From Clostridia bacterium (GTDB lineage: Bacteria; Bacillota; Clostridia; Oscillospirales; CAG-272): DNA of 14,304 nt. Location of the stretch: the NCBI GenBank assembly GCA_900753295.1, contig CAADYQ010000043.1, forward strand, positions 1 through 14,304, given 5' to 3'. Below are positions 1 to 5,866 of the stretch, piece by piece; position 1 is the stretch's first letter, and each line of letters starts with the position of its first letter. The translations under genes were made by a program, and so were the position numbers. The notes under the pieces are model-generated. The model worked only from the letters and a program-made list of their open reading frames with translations, did not search any database and was not told the origin of the DNA.

Positions 1-130
1 CAAGCGGTGCGGAATATAGCCTGCAATATTTTTCAGTTCATGTTACCGCACCACACCAAGCCGCCTACGGCGTCTTGGTCAAAGTCATGTTGTAGAATTT
101 TGCGCGCCTTGACCCTAAGCGCATCAAAAA
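1..130. repeat. Fragment related to the dispersed non-coding element, cut by the window edge
   Basis: No convincing gene is present. The stretch contains inverted pieces (GGTCAA near 77 against TTGACC at 109-114). A 12-nt word, CGCGCCTTGACC, at 103-114 recurs at 791-802 inside the element at 604-896. The neighbouring sequence of the two places is only loosely similar, so this may be a diverged or truncated relative. Short open frames here on both strands lack ribosome binding sites and are rich in Arg, Ser and Lys, as expected for chance translation of repeats. Confidence 0.35.
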
Positions 131-131
131 C

Positions 132-165
132 CGTAAGCGCGCCACCTTCCCGGACATTGGGGACT
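132..165. repeat. Partial extra copy of the CCTTCCC palindromic repeat
   Basis: The 15-nt word GCGCGCCACCTTCCC at 137-151 is identical to 225-239 in the left arm of the inverted repeat 88 bp downstream. It is followed by a degenerate version of the same CCTTCCC...GGGA hairpin. It is in the same orientation as the left arm, so the left side carries one and a half units in tandem. Confidence 0.6.
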
Positions 166-588
166 AATGAAGATTTCCGCTTACGCGAAAATCTTTTAAT
201 TGCCCTCCTCATCCGTCGCGCTTCGCGCGCCACCTTCCCAGACATGGGAAGGCTGACAGATTCGCTTCTGCCGACAATCGTGGTGAAGACAACAAATCAA
301 TTTTGTTTTTATGTTTTTATTCTTTAGCCCTTAACCGCTTATTATATTGCTATTACACTGTTATATTGCCTTGCTGAATATACCGGCTTACCGAAGATTC
401 TACCTTATCAAGTTACTGTCTTACTGAATATGTTTTCTTACTAAAGATTATTACCCTCTCCCCGTCCGTTGATGGAAGCTCGGATAACAGTAGCCTTCCC
501 ATGTCTGGGAAGGTGGCGCGCGAAGCGCGACGGATGAGGAGGTGAATTGATAGATTTTGCGGAAGCAAAATCTTCATTATTAATTCCC
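159..588. repeat. Inverted-repeat (MITE-like) non-coding element, about 430 bp
   Basis: Two arms face each other: 204-254 and 492-542 are perfect reverse complements over 51 bp. The similarity continues outward with mismatches and small indels to about 159 and 588. Each arm folds into three hairpins: CCTTCCCA/TGGGAAGG, CGCGC-GAA-GCGCG, and an outer A+T-rich stem (171-194 on the left with one mismatch, 552-573 on the right, perfect). The 237-bp interior is A+T-rich and has no gene. No transposase and no clear target-site duplication were found. It could be a non-autonomous mobile element or two palindromic intergenic repeats inserted in opposite orientation. Confidence 0.75.
371..470. repeat. 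Degenerate 50-bp direct duplication inside the inverted-repeat element
   Basis: The motif TTRCYRAAKAT occurs four times, starting at 371, 388, 421 and 438. The spacings of 17, 33 and 17 bp imply two diverged 50-bp units (371-420 and 421-470). A 9-nt word, TTATATTGC, is also repeated just upstream at 342 and 361. There is no coding potential. Confidence 0.4.
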
Positions 589-603
589 AGTAAAAACTAA
601 AAA

Positions 604-896
604 AACAGATATAAATTTGCTCGCATTTCGCCGGGAAGGTGCTTCATGTTATGAAGAAGGTTAAGACGTGAAATATGATAAAAGTCTGTTCTCTTTTCGC
701 CGATAAGTTCTTTCATGTTCAGATGTACGGCGGGGAATTTAGTTTTATAAGATTTCGAGGTTCAGTTACCCCGCCTTGTCAAGTCGCTTACGCGCCTTGA
801 CCAAAGACAATAATGACTTGCAGATATGAATTTGAACTCGCTTCACGGTCGGGGTATGAAGCTCAGAATCTGAAGTAAGTCACCCGAGACCAAAAA
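604..896 (-). repeat. Dispersed non-coding element, copy A (minus strand)
   Basis: Read on the - strand this is collinear with 13722-13949. The shared blocks are a TTTTTGG...CTCGGGTG start (881-896), a 21-nt identical block with CTTCA/TGAAG ends around an ACCCCGACC core (841-861), two AACATGAA hairpin units exactly 69 bp apart (643-650 and 712-719), a 19-nt identical block (662-680), and a TTTATATCTG-plus-T-run end. Copy A also carries about 80 bp not seen in copy B, with a 7-bp GGCGGGG/CCCCGCC stem (729-735 with 769-775) and a hairpin at 778-801. No open frame is conserved between the copies, so it is non-coding DNA or RNA. Confidence 0.7.
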
Positions 897-922
897 AAGT
901 CCGGTGTTTCACTAAATATGAC

Positions 923-951
923 TTGAAATTCCGCACTAATTGTCTTATAAT
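923..951 (+). promoter_or_regulatory. Sigma-A promoter of the carbohydrate operon
   Basis: TTGAAA at 923-928 and TATAAT at 946-951 are separated by exactly 17 bp, which predicts a start near 958. It is the only good promoter before the isomerase gene at 1039, so it probably drives the operon. The leader would be about 80 nt. Confidence 0.8.
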
Positions 952-953
952 AT

Positions 954-967
954 TAATTGAACAATTA
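954..967. promoter_or_regulatory. Candidate operator palindrome at the transcription start
   Basis: TAATTG-AA-CAATTA is a perfect 6-bp dyad with a 2-bp centre. It lies directly downstream of the -10 box and covers the predicted +1, a common place for a repressor site. No regulator gene is in the window and A+T-rich dyads arise easily by chance, so this is tentative. Confidence 0.35.
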
Positions 968-1038
968 TAGCTTGGCGTGGCGGGCGAAAAAGCTTCCGCA
1001 AAAAATGCGCGCCGAGGTGAAAGGATAGGTGAAAAATC

Positions 1039-1854
1039 ATGTCACTTCCCGTTGCTATTCAGGTGTATTCTGTCCGTAAGGACGCAGAGGCAGATCTTCC
1101 CGGTACCCTCCGTAAGATCCGCGATATGGGCTATGACGGCGTTGAGTTTGCCGGACTTTACGGCCATACCGCCGCAGAGGTAAAGGCAATGTGCGCCGAG
1201 GTGGGACTCACCCCCATTTCCGCTCATGTTCCCTTTGTGGATATGCTCAAGGACCCGTGGGGCGTTCTCTCCCAGTACGCGGAGATCGGCTGCAAATACG
1301 TCGCCGTGCCCTATCTTATCCCGGAGCATCGCCCCGGCACACCCAACTTTGAGTACGTCGTTGCGTTTATCGAGATAATCGCAAAGGCGGCAAAGAAGCT
1401 CGGTATGCAGATGCTTTATCACAACCACGATTTTGAATTTATGAAGCTGGACGGCAAGTACGCTCTCGATATCCTTTACGAGACAGTCCCCGCCGACCTG
1501 CTCAAGACCGAGCTTGACGTTTGCTGGGTCAACGTCGGCGGCGAAGAGCCTGCCGCATACCTGCGCAAATATGCGGGACGTGCTCCCGTTGTGCATCTGA
1601 AGGACTTCTTCGGCGAAAAGAGCGACGATATGTACGAGCTTATCGGCATCGACCGTAAAGCTCCCAAGCGTCCCTCCGGTTTTGAGTTCCGCCCCGTCGG
1701 CGCAGGACTTCAGAACTTCCCCGAGATAATCAAAGCGGCAGAGGATGCCGGAAGCGAATGGCTCATCGTTGAGCAGGATCAGCCGTCCATGGGACTTACA
1801 CCTAGGGAGTGCGCCGAAAAGAGCCGCTCATACCTTAAGTCGATAGGCGTATGA
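1039..1854 (+). CDS. Sugar phosphate isomerase/epimerase (xylose-isomerase-like TIM barrel, IolE type)
   Basis: This 271-residue protein has the length and pattern of the AP-endonuclease-2/xylose-isomerase-like TIM-barrel family, whose metal-dependent members isomerise, epimerise or dehydrate sugars and inositols or open keto-glycosides. Visible hallmarks are IQVYSVR at 7-13, GYDGVEFAG at 31-39, YHNHDFEF at 127-134, TELDVCW at 157-163, VHLKDF at 185-190 and WLIVEQD at 241-247. The likely metal ligands are E158 and/or D160, H186 and E245. There is no signal peptide, so it is cytoplasmic. AGGTGA at 1027-1032 sits 6 bp before the ATG, with a stronger GAGGTGAAAGGA just upstream. It is the first gene of the operon and overlaps the next by ATGA. 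The family is clear; the substrate is not. Confidence 0.85.
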   Translation: MSLPVAIQVYSVRKDAEADLPGTLRKIRDMGYDGVEFAGLYGHTAAEVKAMCAEVGLTPISAHVPFVDMLKDPWGVLSQYAEIGCKYVAVPYLIPEHRPGTPNFEYVVAFIEIIAKAAKKLGMQMLYHNHDFEFMKLDGKYALDILYETVPADLLKTELDVCWVNVGGEEPAAYLRKYAGRAPVVHLKDFFGEKSDDMYELIGIDRKAPKRPSGFEFRPVGAGLQNFPEIIKAAEDAGSEWLIVEQDQPSMGLTPRECAEKSRSYLKSIGV

Positions 1855-3248
1855 AACTCCGGCTAAGGCTCGGCGCCATGCTGCTTGCAATCCTGACGGC
1901 AGCCGCATTGCTTGTGGGTTGCTCCACCGGGAACGAAGGCGGTAACAGCGGATCGGGCGATACGGTCGTCACGGAACAGCCGGACGAAAGACTTGACCTT
2001 GCCGTGTATTCGCTCATACGCCCCGACCGCTCGTCGGGCTACCTGACAGATGCATTCCGCGGACTGAGAAATAATATACGCGAACGTTTTGGCATCGATA
2101 TGACGGTATCCGACGACTGGCTGCTTGAGGGCGATTATGACTCGGAGCGCGTTGCGGCGCTGCCCGAGGTGCTTATCGGGGATGTCAACCGTCCGGAGGC
2201 AAAAAAAGCCGCCGAGGGCATCGGCAAAAACGAATGGCGGATAAGCAGAGCAGGCGCGAAGATAGTTATCTCCGGCGGCTCCGAGTTTGCGCTCGGAGCG
2301 GCAATGAACGCCTTCTTTGAGGCGCTTGCCGGCGCGGAGAAGACAGACGGCGGTAAGCTGCTGTTTGCACCCGCGGAGCTTTCCGGCGCCGTGAACACAC
2401 AGTATCTTGTCGGACTTGCCGACCAGAAGAATTCCACCGTGCGCGTGTGCGACCTCACGGGCGGCAGCATCTCGGTGGCTGATTCGATATGGAGCTATAA
2501 ATACGAATATTACAATATCGCCGATACGCGCCTGCGCGAATATAACGGGCGCGAGGTCGTTCTTGCCGCCTACGGCGGTAATTCGGCAAGTATGGTCTCG
2601 TTTGACGACAAAAAAGAGGTGCTCTGGCGCACCGATTCAACCGCCTCGAACCCGCACGCATGCGAGCTCATCCCCTGCGGCGTTATAGCCGTTGCCGCTT
2701 CAAACGGCGGCGAGGTCCGCTTTTTTGACGCGGCGGGAGACGGAAAAAGCTATGTCTCGGCAAAGCTCACCGATTCGCACGGTCTTTTGTGGGACCCGAC
2801 CGCAGGCGTGCTGTGGGCTGTGGGCGACAATGTACTCACGGCTTATGAGGTCACGCTTGAGGGCGGCAGGATAACGGTCAACGAGCGCACAGACCTCCGC
2901 ACGGTCATTCCGAGCGGCGGTGCGCACGACCTTCAGCCGTATTACGGAGACAGCGACCGCATGTGGATAACTACCGTCTCGGCGGTCTATGTGTATTCAA
3001 AGTCCGCGGGGCAGTTCCTTACGGATTACCCCGGAAGCGACAAGATAATGCGCAAGAGCGTAAAGGGAATCGGCAATTTTGACGACGGCAGTGTGGTGCT
3101 TATCACCCCCGATGGCGGCTTCAGGTCGTGGACGGGCAAGTCGGTCGACTTTTACGTCCTTGCCGACGGCACGTATTCGTACATTAAGGTAGATTCCGCA
3201 GACGGCGGCTTTTATAAGGTCCGCGTGTGGAATAAAAATTATCAGTAA
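1851..3248 (+). CDS. Secreted lipoprotein with beta-propeller-like repeats (DUF6528-like)
   Basis: A 465-residue protein with a lipoprotein signal: a basic start, a hydrophobic core and an LVGC lipobox with C24 as the lipidated residue, followed by a Gly/Ser linker. Residues about 36-155 look like the small alpha/beta domain found before the barrel in alpha-glucuronidases and hexosaminidases, ending in KIVISGGSEFALGAAMNAFF. The rest is a run of blade-like beta repeats, such as GVIAVAASNGGEVRFFD, LLWDPTAGVLWAVGDNVL and MWITTVSAVYVYSK, suggesting a propeller. The NPHACELIP and DSHGLLWD segments recall DUF6528 proteins from memory. No catalytic motif was recognised. Extracellular glycan binding is inferred from the neighbours. 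The ATGA overlap with the isomerase gene and the weak ribosome binding site imply translational coupling. Confidence 0.75.
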   Translation: MKLRLRLGAMLLAILTAAALLVGCSTGNEGGNSGSGDTVVTEQPDERLDLAVYSLIRPDRSSGYLTDAFRGLRNNIRERFGIDMTVSDDWLLEGDYDSERVAALPEVLIGDVNRPEAKKAAEGIGKNEWRISRAGAKIVISGGSEFALGAAMNAFFEALAGAEKTDGGKLLFAPAELSGAVNTQYLVGLADQKNSTVRVCDLTGGSISVADSIWSYKYEYYNIADTRLREYNGREVVLAAYGGNSASMVSFDDKKEVLWRTDSTASNPHACELIPCGVIAVAASNGGEVRFFDAAGDGKSYVSAKLTDSHGLLWDPTAGVLWAVGDNVLTAYEVTLEGGRITVNERTDLRTVIPSGGAHDLQPYYGDSDRMWITTVSAVYVYSKSAGQFLTDYPGSDKIMRKSVKGIGNFDDGSVVLITPDGGFRSWTGKSVDFYVLADGTYSYIKVDSADGGFYKVRVWNKNYQ

Positions 3249-3286
3249 ACTTATTTGATCAAAAAATCATACCGGAGGAAAAAACA

Positions 3287-4465
3287 ATGGCAGACAAATC
3301 AATGGACGGTCTCAACACCTTTACCGCCCAGACCACCGAGACGGTGGACACCACCCGCAAAATGCGCGTGGGTATTATCGGATGCGGCTGGATAGCCGCC
3401 TCGCATATCAAGGCGTACCTTGCTCAGCCCGATGTTGAGGTTGTTGCGGGCGCCGACCTCATCCCCGGCAAAGCCGAGGCTTTCTTCAAGAAATACGGCG
3501 TTGAGGGCGTAAAGACCGACTATGCCTCGCACAAGGAAATGATCGACGACGAGTCGCTTCACCTTGACGCGGTATCCATCTGCACCTACAACCGCCAGCA
3601 CGCCGCTCCCGCCATCTATGCGCTGGATCACGGCATCAACGTTCTGCTTGAAAAGCCCTTCACCGTAACTCTTGACGAGGCGGTAGAGGTCATGAAGGCG
3701 GAAAAGCGCAGCGGTAAGGTCCTCTCCATCGGCTTCCAGCCCAGACTTGACGAGAACATGAAGATGATAAAGAAGATCGTACAGTCCGGCGAGCTTGGCA
3801 AGATCTATTACACCCAGCCCGGCGGCGGCCGCCGTCGCGGTATCCCCACTCCCTACGGCACTTCCTTCATCACCGACGAGACAGCCGGCATCGGCGCGCT
3901 CGGCGATATCGGATGCTACTCGCTCGATATGGTGCTCAACGCCATCGGATACCCGAAGCCCCTGACCGTTACCGGTTACAAGTCCGCATTCTTCGGACAG
4001 GACCCGAACTACTCGGGCTACCGCGCCGACAAGAAGGCGGAGTACGCCAAGGCGTTCAAGGTCGATGATTTTGCAGCCGCGTTCATCCGTCTTGAGGGCG
4101 ATATCATTCTTGACTTCCGTATCGCGTGGGCAATGAACATGGACACCCCCGGTGACACCATCATCCTCGGCACAAAGGGCGGTCTGCGCATCCCCTCCAC
4201 CGAGTGCTGGAACGGCACCGTCGGCGGACCCATGAAGATCTACCACGAGGTATGCGGTCAGCAGGTAGAGACCGAGATCCCGGTTATCACCATGAAGAAG
4301 GGACTGTTCGATCTTAAGATCCGCACCTTCCTTGACGCATGCAAGAACGGCACTCCCGCGCCTGTTCCCACGAGCCAGATCATTTATAACCAGGCTATCA
4401 TCGACGGCATCGCCCGCTCCGCGGAGTGCGGCCATGAGGTCGAGATCAACGTTCCCGAAGTATAA
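3287..4465 (+). CDS. Gfo/Idh/MocA family NAD(P)-dependent oxidoreductase
   Basis: A 392-residue cytoplasmic dehydrogenase. The Rossmann dinucleotide motif is GIIGCGWIAASH at 29-40, and the family EKP motif (E122, K123, P124) supplies the catalytic lysine. The second catalytic motif reads GDIGCY at 206-211, with Tyr211 where many dehydrogenases have His. The Tyr form is known from glucose-fructose oxidoreductase and related sugar dehydrogenases, so oxidation or reduction of a sugar or glycoside is likely. A 25-residue polar extension precedes the Rossmann strand. The start at 3287 is preferred because GGAGGA (3274-3279) precedes it by 7 bp, while Met26 has no ribosome binding site. It lies 38 bp after the lipoprotein gene and ends just before a terminator-like hairpin. 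The substrate is unknown. Confidence 0.9.
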   Translation: MADKSMDGLNTFTAQTTETVDTTRKMRVGIIGCGWIAASHIKAYLAQPDVEVVAGADLIPGKAEAFFKKYGVEGVKTDYASHKEMIDDESLHLDAVSICTYNRQHAAPAIYALDHGINVLLEKPFTVTLDEAVEVMKAEKRSGKVLSIGFQPRLDENMKMIKKIVQSGELGKIYYTQPGGGRRRGIPTPYGTSFITDETAGIGALGDIGCYSLDMVLNAIGYPKPLTVTGYKSAFFGQDPNYSGYRADKKAEYAKAFKVDDFAAAFIRLEGDIILDFRIAWAMNMDTPGDTIILGTKGGLRIPSTECWNGTVGGPMKIYHEVCGQQVETEIPVITMKKGLFDLKIRTFLDACKNGTPAPVPTSQIIYNQAIIDGIARSAECGHEVEINVPEV

Positions 4466-4477
4466 TTTCGGAGCTTG

Positions 4478-4520
4478 GGGAGGCATGCCGCGCGTTTGCA
4501 CGGCAGCCTCCCTGTTTTTA
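4478..4520 (+). terminator. Intrinsic terminator-like hairpin between the oxidoreductase and transporter genes
   Basis: GGGAGGC-A-TGCCG (4478-4490) pairs with CGGCA-GCCTCCC (4501-4512): twelve base pairs with one bulged A and a 10-nt loop. TGTTTTTA follows. It ends only 7 nt before the ribosome binding site of the next gene and no promoter fits in between. It is therefore probably a partial terminator or an mRNA-end stabiliser inside the operon. Confidence 0.7.
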
Positions 4521-4534
4521 TTATCGGAGGGAAT

Positions 4535-5866
4535 ATGAAAAAAACGAAATTACCGGCTCGCTTCTGGGTGGCGCTCACGCTGTTCAGCTTTATAGGACAG
4601 GTCGCGTGGGTCGTTGAAAATATGTATTTCAACGTGTTCATATACAAGATGTTCCGCGCCGACGCCGGAGATATCTCGCTTATGGTCGCGGCAAGCGCCG
4701 TCGCCGCAACGGTGACAACGCTTATCATCGGCGCGCTGTCGGATAAACTGGGCAAGCGCCGCATATTCATAGCGGGCGGATACATTCTGTGGGGCATTTC
4801 GATACTGTCGTTTGCCCTCATACGCACCGATATCATTGAAAAGATCGTTCCCGCCACGGCGTCCGCGGCGTCGGTCGGCGTGTCGCTCGTCATAATAATG
4901 GACTGCGTTATGACGTTTTTCGGCTCGTCGGCAAACGATGCCTGCTTCAATGCATGGCTCACCGATTCCACCGACCAAACGAACCGCGGCTCCGCCGAGG
5001 GCGTGAACGCCATGATGCCCCTTATCGCCATTCTTGCCGTGTTCGGCGGCTTTATGCCGTTCGATCTTGACCTGCCGTCAAGCTGGGTCACGATATACGC
5101 TATCATCGGCGCGGCGGTCATCGCCGCCGGCATTGCGGGATTTTTCCTTATCCGCGATAACGTAAAGGGTCCCGCCGAGGGAGCGGAAGGGAACTACTTC
5201 GCAAATATTTTTTACGGCTTCCGCCCGTCGGTCGTGCGCCGCACGCCCGTGCTTTACGCAACGCTTGCGGCGTTTGCCGTTTTCGGGATATCGATACAGA
5301 TATTCATGCCCTACCTCATACTTTATTACAGCGTGACGCTCGGAATGGACAATTATGTGCTCGTAATGGCGCCGGCTATTATTATCGCCGCCGCCGTGAC
5401 GCTTGCCGCAGGCAAATGCTATGACCGCTTCGGTTTCCGCGCAACGGTGATACCGACGCTTGTCGCGCTCGCGGCTGGCTACACGGTGCTTTACTTCTGC
5501 CGTGCGGTGGTCCCGGTGTTTATAGGCTCGCTCCTTATGATGAGCGGCTACCTTGCGGGCGCAGCCGTTTTCGGCGCCATGCTGCGCGATAACACGCCGC
5601 CGCGCCGCGCGGGAATGTTCCAGGGACTGCGCATAGTCGGGCAGGTGCTGATACCGGGCATGATAGGTCCCGCCATAGGTGCCGCGGTGTTGCGCGGAGC
5701 CGAAAAGGTGGTGGGCGACGACGGCACGGCGTCATTCGTGCCGAATCACAATATATTTCTTGCGGCGCTCGTCGCCGCAGTGCTGATACTCCCGCTCATA
5801 GCATGGGTCTCGGCGCTCGTGAAGAAAGGCTCTGCCGCGGAGGTGAAGGAAAATGGAGAAGCATGA
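4535..5866 (+). CDS. MFS transporter, probably for sugars or glycosides
   Basis: A 443-residue, very hydrophobic protein with about twelve predicted membrane segments. The major-facilitator motif A is present in the 2-3 loop as GALSDKLGKRR (66-76), and a degenerate counterpart, GKCYDRFGFR, lies in the second half. The frame is open further upstream to about 4475, but that part lies in the terminator hairpin. The ATG at 4535 has GGAGGG at 4527-4532 and gives the normal MKKTKLPARFW start. The gene overlaps the GH2 gene by 14 nt. Its position beside a cytoplasmic glycosidase suggests uptake of an intact glycoside or oligosaccharide. The family is clear; the substrate is inferred. Confidence 0.85.
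   Translation: MKKTKLPARFWVALTLFSFIGQVAWVVENMYFNVFIYKMFRADAGDISLMVAASAVAATVTTLIIGALSDKLGKRRIFIAGGYILWGISILSFALIRTDIIEKIVPATASAASVGVSLVIIMDCVMTFFGSSANDACFNAWLTDSTDQTNRGSAEGVNAMMPLIAILAVFGGFMPFDLDLPSSWVTIYAIIGAAVIAAGIAGFFLIRDNVKGPAEGAEGNYFANIFYGFRPSVVRRTPVLYATLAAFAVFGISIQIFMPYLILYYSVTLGMDNYVLVMAPAIIIAAAVTLAAGKCYDRFGFRATVIPTLVALAAGYTVLYFCRAVVPVFIGSLLMMSGYLAGAAVFGAMLRDNTPPRRAGMFQGLRIVGQVLIPGMIGPAIGAAVLRGAEKVVGDDGTASFVPNHNIFLAALVAAVLILPLIAWVSALVKKGSAAEVKENGEA

Noticed and set aside
7..327. Short open frames on both strands within the first 330 bases
   Set aside because: They run through hairpin repeats, lack ribosome binding sites and read as repeat translation.
3299..4501. A 400-codon open frame on the - strand
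   Set aside because: It lies opposite the oxidoreductase gene and arises from that gene's C-rich third positions. Its translation shows no family motif and no ribosome binding site precedes it.
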